From an uncultured Nocardioides sp. (lineage in GTDB: Bacteria > Actinomycetota > Actinomycetes > Propionibacteriales > Nocardioidaceae), in contig NZ_CANKZF010000003.1 of assembly GCF_947488515.1 (NCBI RefSeq), forward strand, positions 620,001 to 684,000: a DNA stretch of 64,000 nucleotides. Reading direction: 5' to 3'. The translations under genes were made by a program, and so were the position numbers. The notes under the pieces were generated by a model. That model saw nothing but the letters and a program-made list of their open reading frames with translations, was not told the DNA's origin and ran no database searches. The stretch's first letter is position 1. Each line of letters opens with the position of its first letter. Positions 27,302-36,288 of this stretch are shown piece after piece.

Positions 27302-28649
27302 GGTCGACCTCCCCCACCAGGACGAGGTCGAGGCGGTCGATGCGCAGGCCGTCCATCCGCTGGACCGTCAGGGTCACGAGGCGCTCGCGCACCTCGTTGG
27401 GGTCGCTGCGGTCGGGCACCGGCAGCTCGACGCGGTCACCCGGCTCGGGGATCTTGCCCAGCTCGCGCATGACGAGGCCGGCGACGGTGTCGTAGTCGTC
27501 GTGGTCGGGCAGCTCGATGTCGGTGACGTCCTCCACCTCGTCGGGCCGCAGGAGCCCCGAGAGGGTCCACGTCCCGTCGCGGCGCTGGCGGATGCGCGCC
27601 CCGAGCCGGTCGTGCTCGTCGGAGATGTCGCCGACGATCTCCTCGACGACGTCCTCGAGCGTCACGATGCCCGCGTGGCCGCCGTACTCGTCGAGCACGA
27701 TGGCCATCTGGAAGCCGTCCTGGCGCAGCAGCGCCATCAGCGGGTCGAGCCGGAGGCTGTCGGGCACGACGACGGGCCTGACCATGACGTGCTTGATGCG
27801 GGTCGTGGCCCGCTCGTGCACGGGCACGGCGACCGCGTGCTTGACGTGCACCGTGCCGACGACGGTGTCCTCGGCGTCGAGGACGGGGAAGCGGGAGTGG
27901 CCGGTCTGGCGCGCGAGGTCGATGACGGCGGAGACCCGGTCGCCGTCCTCGACGGTGGTCGTCCGCACGCGGGGGGTCATGATCTCCCCGGCCGTGCGGG
28001 TGCCGAACTCGACCGAGCGCTCGACGAGCTCGGCGGTGTCGGCGTCGAGGGTGCCCTGGACGGCCGACCGCTGCACGAGCGAGGCGAGCTCCTGCGAGCT
28101 CCGGGCGGAGCGGAGCTCCTCCTGCGGCTCGATGCCGAGGCGGCGGACGATCGCGTTGGCCGACCCGTTGAGCGCCCGGATGGGGCCGCGCGTGAGGGCG
28201 GTGAAGCCGCGCATGAAGCCCTGGGTGCTGCGGGCGGTCTGGAGCGGCCGGGCGATGGCGATGTTCTTGGGCACCATCTCGCCGAAGATCATCGTCACCA
28301 CGGTGCCGAGGACCAGGCCGAGTGCGAGCGCGAGCGGCGTGACCACGCTGTCGGGCACGCCGGCCGACGCCAACGGGTCGTCGATGAGGTCGGCGATCGC
28401 CGGCTCGGCGAGGAAACCGATGGCCAGGTTGGTCACGGTGATGCCGACCTGGGCGCCGGAGAGCTGCGTCGACAGCGAGCGGAGCGCCAGCTGGACGCCA
28501 CGGGCGCCCTCGTCACCAGAGGCCGCGGCGCGCTCGACGCTGGGCCGGTCGACGGTGACCAGGGAGAACTCGGCGGCGACGAACAGGCCGCAGGCGGCCA
28601 CGAGGGCCAACGACACGAGCAGGAGCAGGAGGGGGGTCACGACGCGCAC
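27291..28649 (-). CDS. CNNM/HlyC-type protein with DUF21, CBS and CorC domains
   Basis: 452 aa from GTG 28649. DUF21 membrane domain (LFVAAEFSLVTVDRPSVERA, FGEMVPKNIAIA), a CBS pair (GHSRFPVLDAEDTVVGTVHV and MAIVLDEYGGHAGIVTLEDVV-type segment), and a C-terminal CorC_HlyC domain (TVAGLVMRELGKIPEPGDRV). The two neighbouring paralogues are translationally coupled and probably form a heteromeric Mg/Co transporter or its regulator. Promoter would be in the 251-nt divergent gap with the sulfatase. Confidence 0.93.
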   Translation of the reverse strand: MRVVTPLLLLLVSLALVAACGLFVAAEFSLVTVDRPSVERAAASGDEGARGVQLALRSLSTQLSGAQVGITVTNLAIGFLAEPAIADLIDDPLASAGVPDSVVTPLALALGLVLGTVVTMIFGEMVPKNIAIARPLQTARSTQGFMRGFTALTRGPIRALNGSANAIVRRLGIEPQEELRSARSSQELASLVQRSAVQGTLDADTAELVERSVEFGTRTAGEIMTPRVRTTTVEDGDRVSAVIDLARQTGHSRFPVLDAEDTVVGTVHVKHAVAVPVHERATTRIKHVMVRPVVVPDSLRLDPLMALLRQDGFQMAIVLDEYGGHAGIVTLEDVVEEIVGDISDEHDRLGARIRQRRDGTWTLSGLLRPDEVEDVTDIELPDHDDYDTVAGLVMRELGKIPEPGDRVELPVPDRSDPNEVRERLVTLTVQRMDGLRIDRLDLVLVGEVDHEQ

Positions 28650-28900
28650 CAGGCGATCGGTGCGGTCGTGCTGGGACTTTGACTATCGTCCATGGCGGAT
28701 GCTGCGGGTTCCTTCGTCTCGGGCTGCGGTTCGTCGCCGGGACCGGGGTTGCCGGGTCCGAGCGAGACCACAGGGTACCGGTCGGGACCATTCTCGCCCC
28801 AGTCGTCGTGTCGCTTTGGGGAGGCGGCTGGCAGCGCCCTAGTGTTGCGGCGGTACAGGGGCGAGCGACAAGGACCCTCAGGGTCTCGGCGAGGGGCAAG

Positions 28901-30424
28901 ATGCGAGCGTGGGCACAGTCGATCACGGCTGCCCTGCTCGTCGTACTCGTCGCCACCCTCGCCACGGTCACCGCGACCAGCGACACCGGTGACGCCCGCA
29001 GCCCCGGCTCGGTGCGGATGGTGCAGGGCACCCAGTCCCCCACTGCCGAGGCCGACGGGCCGACCCGTCCCAACCTGGTCTTCGTGCTCACCGACGACAT
29101 GCGCGACGACGACCTCGACCACATGCCGATCACCCGGCGCCTGCTGGCCGACCAGGGCATGGAGTTCACCGACGCGATCTCGCCGCACCCGCTCTGCTGC
29201 CCGGCGCGCGCACAGCTCGCCACCGGCCAGTACGCCCAGAACAACGGCGTCCAGCACAACCGGGGCGTGCACGGCGGGTTCCAGGCGCTCGACCCGACGC
29301 AGGAGGCCAGCACCTGGTTCCGGACCAACGGCTACCGCACCGGCTTCGTCGGCAAGTTCCTCAACGGCTACGGCCCCCGCGACGTCCGCCCCGACGGCTG
29401 GACGCGCTGGGACGCGCTCACCCGGGGGGTCTACGACTACGTCGACTTCTCGATGACCGGCGACGGGGACCCCCGCCGCTACACCGACAGCTACATCACC
29501 TCGGTGATCGAGGACCACACCAACGAGGCCGTGCGCGACTTCGCCCGCAGCGGCGACCCGTTCGTCATCTACGCGTGGCACCTCGCTCCGCACTACCGGA
29601 TCAGCCCCGAGGGCGGTCGTGGCCTGCCCCCCGCCGAGCCGCAGGACGAGCACCTGTTCCTGGACGAGCGCCCGTCGGCCTTCGACGACCCCGCGTTCAA
29701 CGAGGAGGACGTGTCCGACCAGCCCGCCTACCTGCGCCGGCGCACCCCGGTCTCGCCCGACGAGGTCGCCGCCGAGAACACCGCCCGGCTGCAGACGCTG
29801 CAGTCCGTGGACCGTGCGGTCGGGTCCCTGGTCGAGACGCTCGACGACGAGGGCGTGCTCGACGACACCTACATCGTCTTCACCTCCGACAACGGCTATT
29901 CCCTCGGCGAGCACCGCTTCGTCGGCAAGGACGTGCTCACCGACGAGGCGCTGCAGGTCCCGCTCCTGGTGCGGGGCCCGGACGTGGTCGCCGGCGCCAC
30001 GTCGCAGCTGCCGGTGACGCTGGTCGACCTGCCCGTCACCTTCGCGGCGCTGACCGGGGTCACCCCGCAGTGGCAGGTGGACGGCACGTCCCTGGCCCCG
30101 ACGCTGCGCGGCGAGGACCAGCCGTTCCGCGACACCACCCTCATCCAGACCGGCCGCACCCTCGGCGACGGCTGGTCGCACCGCGGGGTGCGCACCGATC
30201 GATACCTCTACGGCACCGACGGCGTCGACACCTTCCTCTACGACCGGCTCCTCGACCCCGACGAGATGGTCAACCTCGTCGACGCCCCGGCCTACGCGGG
30301 AGTCCGGTCCACCTTGGAGCAGCGCCGTCGCGAGCTGGTCGACTGCGCGGGCTGGACCTGCAACCAGCAGTTCGGCCCCGTCCCCGAGCCAGTGACGACC
30401 GCGGCCCGCGAACCGTCGCCGTGA
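28901..30424 (+). CDS. Secreted sulfatase (FGly type)
   Basis: 507 aa from ATG 28901, 5 nt after GAGGGG. An N-terminal signal or anchor helix (SITAALLVVLVATLATVTA) sends it out of the cytoplasm. The sulfatase domain starts with PNLVFVLTDDMRDDDLDHM, giving metal-binding Asp65/Asp66. The formylglycine motif CxPxR is CCPAR (Cys99, Pro101, Arg103), followed by an ATGQYAQNNG helix and later FTSDNGYSLGEHRFVGK. It hydrolyses a sulfate ester, likely on a carbohydrate. Maturation needs a formylglycine-generating enzyme, not in this window. Confidence 0.93.
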   Translation: MRAWAQSITAALLVVLVATLATVTATSDTGDARSPGSVRMVQGTQSPTAEADGPTRPNLVFVLTDDMRDDDLDHMPITRRLLADQGMEFTDAISPHPLCCPARAQLATGQYAQNNGVQHNRGVHGGFQALDPTQEASTWFRTNGYRTGFVGKFLNGYGPRDVRPDGWTRWDALTRGVYDYVDFSMTGDGDPRRYTDSYITSVIEDHTNEAVRDFARSGDPFVIYAWHLAPHYRISPEGGRGLPPAEPQDEHLFLDERPSAFDDPAFNEEDVSDQPAYLRRRTPVSPDEVAAENTARLQTLQSVDRAVGSLVETLDDEGVLDDTYIVFTSDNGYSLGEHRFVGKDVLTDEALQVPLLVRGPDVVAGATSQLPVTLVDLPVTFAALTGVTPQWQVDGTSLAPTLRGEDQPFRDTTLIQTGRTLGDGWSHRGVRTDRYLYGTDGVDTFLYDRLLDPDEMVNLVDAPAYAGVRSTLEQRRRELVDCAGWTCNQQFGPVPEPVTTAAREPSP

Positions 30425-30428
30425 CGCC

Positions 30429-31514
30429 GTGAGCGAGGCCCTGCACCCCGTCCTGTCGCAGGTGCTGCCGGTCGCGGTCTTCCTGCTCGCGATCACGGTG
30501 ACAGCCGAGGTCGCTCAGCTGGCCGGCGTCTTCGACGTGGCCGCCCACGCCCTCGCCCGACGCGCCCGCCACCGGGTGGTGCTGCTGTGGCTGACGTTCG
30601 CCGCGCTGGCCGTGGCCTGCACGATCGTGCTGAGCCTCGACACCACCGCCGTGCTGCTCACGCCCGTCGGCCTCGCGATCGCGAGCCAGACCGGCGTCGC
30701 GCCACTCCCCTTCGCGCTCACGACGCTCTGGATCGCCAACACCGGCTCGCTGCTGCTGCCGGTGTCCAACCTGACCAACCTCCTGGCCGTGCACCGGTTC
30801 GAGGACCTCGGCGCGGGCCACGGCGACTACGTGCGTACGGCAGCTGCCCCGGCCCTCACTGCCGTGGTGGTCACGCTCGTCCTGATCGCCGTCCTGCAGC
30901 GGCGCGCGCTGCGCGGGACGTACGCCGTCGAACCGCCGGCCGAGCCGCACGACCGCGTCCTGCTCGTCATCGCCTCTGCCGTGTGCCTCGCCATCGGGCC
31001 GCTGTTCGCCGTCGGCGTCGAGCCGGCCGTCGTGGCCGTGGGGTCGGCGCTCGTCCTGCTGGCGGCCCTGCTGTGGCGCGCGCCCGGCCTGGTGCGCGAC
31101 GTGCGGCCGCCCTGGCTGATGGCCGGTGGCTTCGTCGTCGTCGCCGGACTGCTCCGCCTCGCCCAGGGCGAGGGGCTCCTCGACTGGCTCGCGCCCGCCG
31201 TCGGCACCGGCGTGCGGACGATCGACCTGCTGCACCTGTCGGCGGCCTCGGCGGTCGGCGCCAACCTGGTCAACAACCTCCCCGCCTACCTCCTCGTCGA
31301 GCCGGCGGCGGCCGACGACGTACGCCGCCTCATGGCGACGCTGGTCGGCGTGAACACCGGTGCGCTGGTCACGCCCTGGGCCTCGCTCGCCACGCTCCTG
31401 TGGCTGCAGCGCTGCCGATCGGCCGGGCTGCGGATCCCGCTCCTGAAGCTCGCGGGGTGGGGGGCCATCTGCGCCACCCTCTGCGTCGCCGCCGCGACCC
31501 TCGCCATCCGCTGA
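30429..31514 (+). CDS. ArsB/NhaD-type ion transporter
   Basis: 361 aa from GTG 30429, 4 nt after the sulfatase stop, so the two are likely cotranscribed. About ten transmembrane helices are visible. Ion-transporter signatures are LDTTAVLLTPVGLAI and NTGSLLLPVSNLTNLLAV, with the mirror repeat GANLVNNLPAYLLVE and NTGALVTPWASLATLLW. This is the IT superfamily (ArsB, NhaD, SLC13). Next to a sulfatase it might export or import an anion such as sulfate; this is a guess from context. A terminator follows. Confidence 0.88.
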   Translation: MSEALHPVLSQVLPVAVFLLAITVTAEVAQLAGVFDVAAHALARRARHRVVLLWLTFAALAVACTIVLSLDTTAVLLTPVGLAIASQTGVAPLPFALTTLWIANTGSLLLPVSNLTNLLAVHRFEDLGAGHGDYVRTAAAPALTAVVVTLVLIAVLQRRALRGTYAVEPPAEPHDRVLLVIASAVCLAIGPLFAVGVEPAVVAVGSALVLLAALLWRAPGLVRDVRPPWLMAGGFVVVAGLLRLAQGEGLLDWLAPAVGTGVRTIDLLHLSAASAVGANLVNNLPAYLLVEPAAADDVRRLMATLVGVNTGALVTPWASLATLLWLQRCRSAGLRIPLLKLAGWGAICATLCVAAATLAIR

Positions 31515-31538
31515 CGCCCGTCCCACCCGCCAACGCAG

Positions 31539-31575
31539 CAGCGGCGCGGCCCCGGAGGGCCACGCCGCTGTTCTG
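31539..31575 (+). terminator. Intrinsic terminator after the sulfatase-transporter pair
   Basis: The arms 31539-31552 (CAGCGGCGCGGCCC) and 31558-31570 (GGCCACGCCGCTG) make a strong stem with one mismatch and a short loop. TTCTGCGCGTTTT follows. It ends the sulfatase operon and separates it from the minus-strand phospholipase-D genes. Confidence 0.75.
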
Positions 31576-31757
31576 CGCGTTTTCGAGCTTCCCACTGCCT
31601 CTGGGGGGATCCGTGTCTCGGCGGGAGGTCGGGACACGGGAGCAGTGAGGGGCCCGGCGGAACGCGGCCGCCTACATCCTCAGCGCCGATGCCGTCTCGG
31701 GTGTTACGGGTTCGTCGGACAATTTCCCGAGCTGGTTCGGAACGACCGCGCCGACCC

Positions 31758-33221
31758 TCAGTCGGCCTCCCAGTAGGGGCCCTTGCGGTAGGGGTCTCGC
31801 TCGATCGTCGTGACCGGCCGGCGGACGGTCCTCCAGACCGTGCGAGGGGTGCCGTCCTCGTCGCGCACCGTCCGGGCGACGCGGAAGTTGACGTACGTCG
31901 TGGTGTAGGCGTTGCGCGAGTTGCGCTTGCTGCGCCACTGGTAGTTGAAGTTCTTGACGTACTTCCGGGTCAGCTTCTTGCCGCGGATCGACATCCACAG
32001 CTCGTCGTTGCCCGGGCTCAGGCTCGCCCAGTTGGCGGAGCCCGTGACCACCATGTTCGTGTCGGGGGTGCCGTTGTACGTGCCCTGGATCGCGACGTAC
32101 TTCTGGTGGCTGTAGTAGCTCAGGATCAGGTCGTCCTTGCCGTCCTTGTTGAGGTCGTAGTCGTCGTCGGGGTTGAAGTCCAGACCGGTCGAGCGGAGCG
32201 GGATCCGCCCGCGCGGCGTCGGAGCGCCGACGACGCGCTTGGTGTGGTAGCCGATCAGGCCGTACATCACGCGCACCTTGCACCCCTCGATCCACTTCTG
32301 CCGGATCGCAGCGGCCAGGTAGTCGCCGCGCCTGCCACGCATGGTGTGCATCGACACCGCGATGCGGCTCCGCTTCTGCCCGCCCGCACCGTCGGGAGTC
32401 AGGCACTGGACCTTGCCGAGCAGGTCGAGCACGAGGTCGTTCTTCGGGCCGGACGGCTTGGGCCAGGCCCAGACCGTGTGCTTGTCGACGGAGTCGTCGC
32501 ACGCGACGCCGTTGGCCGGGGTGCCGCAGAAGAACTGCGGCGGCTGGCGGGTGTCGTGGTCCTTGCGCATGTCGTTGAAGAGCCGGACGAACTGGCGGAA
32601 CAGCTCGTGATCGCCCGACGTGAAGTAGAGGTCGTTCCACTGGTGCTTGTCGGCGTTGAGCATCAGGTTGGCCGACCCCACGGCCAGCACGTCCTTCGAC
32701 CTGCCGGCCCGGGAGAACGAGTAGAACTTGGTGTGCATGTTGTTGTACTGGTTCTGCTTGCTGCGGCACCCGGCCGTGCACCGGTAGATGAAGCTCGAGC
32801 GGTAGCGCTTCGCCCCGATCTCCCTGCGGACCGCACGCATCGCCTTGGTGTACTGGTGGTCGTTGAGGATCATCTGCACCTTCACTCCGCGACGGTGCGC
32901 AGCGATGAGCGCCTTCGCGACCGGCATCCGGTCGAACGAGTAGACCGCGATCCGGATCGTCGAACCCCGCGGCGTGTGCTTGATCGTGTCGATGACCTTG
33001 CGCTCGATGCGGAACCAGCCCTGCTTGCGGCGGGGATCGTTGAAGAACGGGCCCTGCGGTGCCTTCCACCGCTCGCGAGCGGACGGCGCCGCCTGCGCGG
33101 CCCCCATGGCCGGGGCGACCGTCGGAGCCACCCCACCGACAGGGACCGCCGCTGCGGGAACCGCGGCCAGTGGGGCGCCCAGGACCAGGCACAGGGCGAA
33201 CAGGACCAACAACCTCGGCAC
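31758..33221 (-). CDS. Secreted phospholipase-D-fold protein with Ca-binding-like loop
   Basis: 487 aa with signal peptide (LLVLFALCLVLGAPLAA). Two PLD half-domains each carry an HKD-type motif: His163-x-Lys165 with GSANLMLNAD, and His372-x-Lys374 with GSANWASLSPGND. A DLNKDGKDD segment (residues 356-364) just before the second motif looks like an EF-hand or dockerin calcium loop. The enzyme would hydrolyse phosphodiesters outside the cell (lipid or nucleic acid). It is paralogous to the next gene upstream, sharing FFNDP and RIAVYSFDR. Confidence 0.9.
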   Translation of the reverse strand: MPRLLVLFALCLVLGAPLAAVPAAAVPVGGVAPTVAPAMGAAQAAPSARERWKAPQGPFFNDPRRKQGWFRIERKVIDTIKHTPRGSTIRIAVYSFDRMPVAKALIAAHRRGVKVQMILNDHQYTKAMRAVRREIGAKRYRSSFIYRCTAGCRSKQNQYNNMHTKFYSFSRAGRSKDVLAVGSANLMLNADKHQWNDLYFTSGDHELFRQFVRLFNDMRKDHDTRQPPQFFCGTPANGVACDDSVDKHTVWAWPKPSGPKNDLVLDLLGKVQCLTPDGAGGQKRSRIAVSMHTMRGRRGDYLAAAIRQKWIEGCKVRVMYGLIGYHTKRVVGAPTPRGRIPLRSTGLDFNPDDDYDLNKDGKDDLILSYYSHQKYVAIQGTYNGTPDTNMVVTGSANWASLSPGNDELWMSIRGKKLTRKYVKNFNYQWRSKRNSRNAYTTTYVNFRVARTVRDEDGTPRTVWRTVRRPVTTIERDPYRKGPYWEAD

Positions 33222-33415
33222 GAACTCGCCTTCCCGACCGCCACCGTCGGTGGCGTCGTCACGCTCGGGCCCCGACGCGCGGATCCGCTGTCACGGGCGC
33301 GGGCAGGACATGTCGACCGGACCTGCGGCGTCCGCTGGTCCGGTCCCGTCCATGGGGTGACGACTCCCGAGCCGACAAAGTTGTCGGCCCGGGCGTCTGG
33401 TTGGCGAGACGAGGC

Positions 33416-34744
33416 TCACATCCCGGGCGCGGTCGGCTCCATCGACCTGGAGTGGTCGGCCCAGACGGAGTCGAAGTGCGCGCCGTAGGCGTCGTGGATG
33501 GCTGCTCGCGGGATCATCACGACGAGCTCGTCGTTGAGCAGCGACACGTCGGACCAGTTCTCCGAGCCTGTCCACACCGCCCGGGTGGCCGATCCGTCCC
33601 AGGTGCCGTCGACCGACATCCACTTCTCGTGGACGAAGTGCTCCCACCCGGAGGTCTCGAACCCCGTCGCCACGTTGCCGTCGACATCGAGCGAGGCGCT
33701 CCGGACGCGGACGCCGGCCGCGAGCAGGATCTCGACGACGTCCGGTCCCGCGGCGCTGACCAGGGCCTGGACCCGGCACCCCTGGGCACGCAGTCCCGCG
33801 ACCCGCCGGGCCAGGTCGGCCCCACGGGCGCCGCGCCAGCCGTACATGCTGATGCGGAGCACGGTCCGCCCGGCGACGCCGCTCCCGGGGAGCGCCCGGC
33901 AGTCGACCCGCGCCAGGCGCTGGGCGACGGGGTCGTCGTCCGCGTCCGCGGGCCGTCCGGACGAGATGCTCGTCGTCACGTCGCCGTGGGTGACGTCGAC
34001 CGCCGGCGCCGCGACCAGGCGGTCCGCCGCCAGCTCGGCGAAGACCCCGCTGTAGTCGTCGTACAGCTGCGGGCTCCCGGTGAAGGTCACCAGGTCGTTC
34101 CAGTGCACGCCCGCGGCGTAGCCGGTGAGGTTGGCCGATCCCAGCATCACGACGTCGGACGCGTCGTCCGCCCCATCGCCTGCTCCGGAGAACAGGTAGA
34201 CCTTCATGTGCTGGTTGCCGCGGCCGCCGAGCCGGCAGCTGGCGTGGCACACCTTGACGAAGCTGGGCTCCGCGCCCGTCCGGCCCGGCGCGTCACAGGC
34301 GCCGAGGCTCGAGTCCGGGGCCGTGCCCAGCAGCCGCTGCAGGCGCCGGACGGGTGGCGAGACGAAGTTGTCGTTGAGGACGACCTGGACGGTGACCTGG
34401 CGGCGGGTGCACGCCCGGCGGAGCGCGTCGGCGATGTCGGGGCGGTCGAAGCTGTAGGCCGCCATGCGGATCGTGCCGTGGTCCGGCGTGGCGTCGATGG
34501 CCTCCAGCACGTGGTCGGCGATCCGGTCGCGGGCGGCCAGGCCGCCGGTCGGGTCGTTGAACAGCACGCTCGCCGCCGGGGCGGGGACGACCTCGGCAGC
34601 CGCCGCGCCGCTCAGGCGTACGCCGCCACCCGCGTGCTGGGCCGAGCCCGTCGACACTCCCCCGGACGCCGCGCCGAGGACCGGGGTGGCGACCGCTGCC
34701 GCGACGCCGAGGACCACCGTTCCCACCAGCAGATTGGTACGCAT
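33416..34744 (-). CDS. Secreted phospholipase-D-fold protein, second copy
   Basis: 442 aa from ATG 34744, chosen over longer frames because a signal peptide (NLLVGTVVLGVAAAVATPVLG) begins there. First HKD-type motif is HMKVYLFSG followed by GSANLTGYAAGVHWND; the second is HEKWMSVDG followed by TGSENWSDVSLLNDE. Shares LFNDP and IRMAAYSFDR with its neighbour, but lacks the DxNxDG insertion. Both genes point the same way and are 194 nt apart, so each may have its own promoter. Target unknown. Confidence 0.88.
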   Translation of the reverse strand: MRTNLLVGTVVLGVAAAVATPVLGAASGGVSTGSAQHAGGGVRLSGAAAAEVVPAPAASVLFNDPTGGLAARDRIADHVLEAIDATPDHGTIRMAAYSFDRPDIADALRRACTRRQVTVQVVLNDNFVSPPVRRLQRLLGTAPDSSLGACDAPGRTGAEPSFVKVCHASCRLGGRGNQHMKVYLFSGAGDGADDASDVVMLGSANLTGYAAGVHWNDLVTFTGSPQLYDDYSGVFAELAADRLVAAPAVDVTHGDVTTSISSGRPADADDDPVAQRLARVDCRALPGSGVAGRTVLRISMYGWRGARGADLARRVAGLRAQGCRVQALVSAAGPDVVEILLAAGVRVRSASLDVDGNVATGFETSGWEHFVHEKWMSVDGTWDGSATRAVWTGSENWSDVSLLNDELVVMIPRAAIHDAYGAHFDSVWADHSRSMEPTAPGM

Positions 34745-35030
34745 CCCGACCACCCGATCCCGTTGACGGGGGCTTCCTGCCCCGTGGATCGACAGTCCCG
34801 CCGAGGACGTTCCCCGGGCACGGGCCTGCGGTCTCGCCCGCCGCGGGAAGGTTCGGACGCACCCGGGTGGGCAGTCTCGGTCGGCGACCCCCGGTCGGCC
34901 GCGCGGGGTCCCCGGGTCCCGAGGTGCCGGTGCGGACCGGGACTCCCGGCTCAGGGCATCGGGAACGACGGCGGGCCCGGGCACGCGCCCGCCGTCGTGG
35001 TCGTGCGGGGCCGGTCAGCCCCGTGCGGGT

Positions 35031-35573
35031 TCAGTCGGCGTACGCGGGGTCGTGCGTCCCGACCTTGCGCGCGGCGGCCAGGTGCCCGCCGAGGTAACCG
35101 CCGACGGTGGCGACCGCCGCACCCGTCAGCGAGCGACGTACGCCGGCAGCGTGGTCGCCGCGTCGGCGGGCGAGCCAGGACGACGCGAAGATCCCGATGG
35201 CCACCGCGTTGGTCGCCGCGTGCACGACCCCGACCCGCTTGTCGCGGTCGGCCGCGCTCGCCCACTCGGCCCAGCCGGTCCATGCCGTGGGGCCGACGGC
35301 CAGCAGGCTGACACCGATCAGTCGCTGCGCCGCGGACCGCGACTGGCGACCTCCGACGAGGTCGAGGATGGTCGCCGAGGTCCAGGTCCCGAGGACGACG
35401 TCGGTGAGCACCGGGTGGACGGCATGCCCCAGCCAGTCGCCGCGGAGGACCTCGCCCCGCCTCCCGGTCGCGAACGCGGCGTCGACGAGTGGCTCGAGCG
35501 CGCGTACGGCGCCGTCGAGCGCTGCGGTGTCCTCGAGGTTGCGGGTCCAGTGCACCAGCCGCGACGTGTCCAT
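35031..35573 (-). CDS. DUF2231 membrane protein
   Basis: 180 aa from ATG 35573. The DUF2231 region (GHAVHPVLTDVVLGTWTSAT, then ILDLVGG) is followed by four hydrophobic stretches, including QRLIGVSLLAVGPTAWTGW and AATNAVAIGIFASSWLA. These predicted inner-membrane proteins have no assigned function and often sit next to redox or electron-transfer genes. The C-terminus is basic (AARKVGTHDPAYAD). Confidence 0.85.
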   Translation of the reverse strand: MDTSRLVHWTRNLEDTAALDGAVRALEPLVDAAFATGRRGEVLRGDWLGHAVHPVLTDVVLGTWTSATILDLVGGRQSRSAAQRLIGVSLLAVGPTAWTGWAEWASAADRDKRVGVVHAATNAVAIGIFASSWLARRRGDHAAGVRRSLTGAAVATVGGYLGGHLAAARKVGTHDPAYAD

Positions 35574-35628
35574 GCCTCCAGCGTCGCCCGGTGGCAACGA
35601 GGGGTCAATGGTCGCGCCCGGGTCGCCG

Positions 35629-36288
35629 TCAGACCGCGATGCTCACCGGGAACGTGGCGATCCAGCCGAGCGTGCCGAGGAAGACGGCGCAGCCGGCAAT
35701 GGTCAGGACCCATCGCAGCCGGGGCGCGTTCACGCGCGTGCTCATGCCCGCGAAGAAGAGGGCGACGGCGTAGAGGACCACGGTGAGGACGTAGTTGCTG
35801 GCGCGCTGGATGTTGGCGCGGACCTCGGCGGCTGACGCCTCGGCTCGAGCGTCCAGCTCCTCCGCCTGCTGCTGGGACTCGAGCCGGTACTCGTCCATGG
35901 CGAAGGGCGTGGGCGGGGCGTCCGGGTTCGTCAGCGGAGCGGTGGCTGTCCAGGCGTCGAACGCGGGGCGGAACTCGTCGCGGAAGCGATCCATCACGAA
36001 GTCCGCCAGCTCGCGGTCACCGGTCACGTCGGCCTCGGCCCAGGCGATGAACGTGGCGACGTCGATCTCGGTCTGCGCCTCGGCGAGGCTGTCGGCGCGC
36101 GACGCCTCGATCCTGATGGCGTTGGTGCGTCCCGCAGCGGCGGCCTGCTCGCCGTTCCACCGCGTCGCCTGGTAGCTGCTCCACGAGGTCGCCACGGCCG
36201 CGACGACGAGGAGCACCGTGGCCACGCCTTCCTGCCAGTCGCGACGATGGTCCGTCGGCGCCTCAGAGCGGGTTGCCATCGCCGTCAC
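35629..36288 (-). CDS. Membrane protein with three transmembrane helices, unknown
   Basis: 219 aa from GTG 36288, overlapping the end of the DUF4239 gene by 26 nt. One N-terminal helix (GVATVLLVVAAVATSWSSY) is followed by a soluble Ala/Glu/Asp-rich helical region of about 110 residues and two C-terminal helices (YVLTVVLYAVALFFAG and VLTIAGCAVFLGTLGWIA). TSWSSYQATRWNGEQ is the recognisable conserved segment. Function unknown; tight coupling suggests a complex with the DUF4239 protein. Confidence 0.82.
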   Translation of the reverse strand: MTAMATRSEAPTDHRRDWQEGVATVLLVVAAVATSWSSYQATRWNGEQAAAAGRTNAIRIEASRADSLAEAQTEIDVATFIAWAEADVTGDRELADFVMDRFRDEFRPAFDAWTATAPLTNPDAPPTPFAMDEYRLESQQQAEELDARAEASAAEVRANIQRASNYVLTVVLYAVALFFAGMSTRVNAPRLRWVLTIAGCAVFLGTLGWIATFPVSIAV

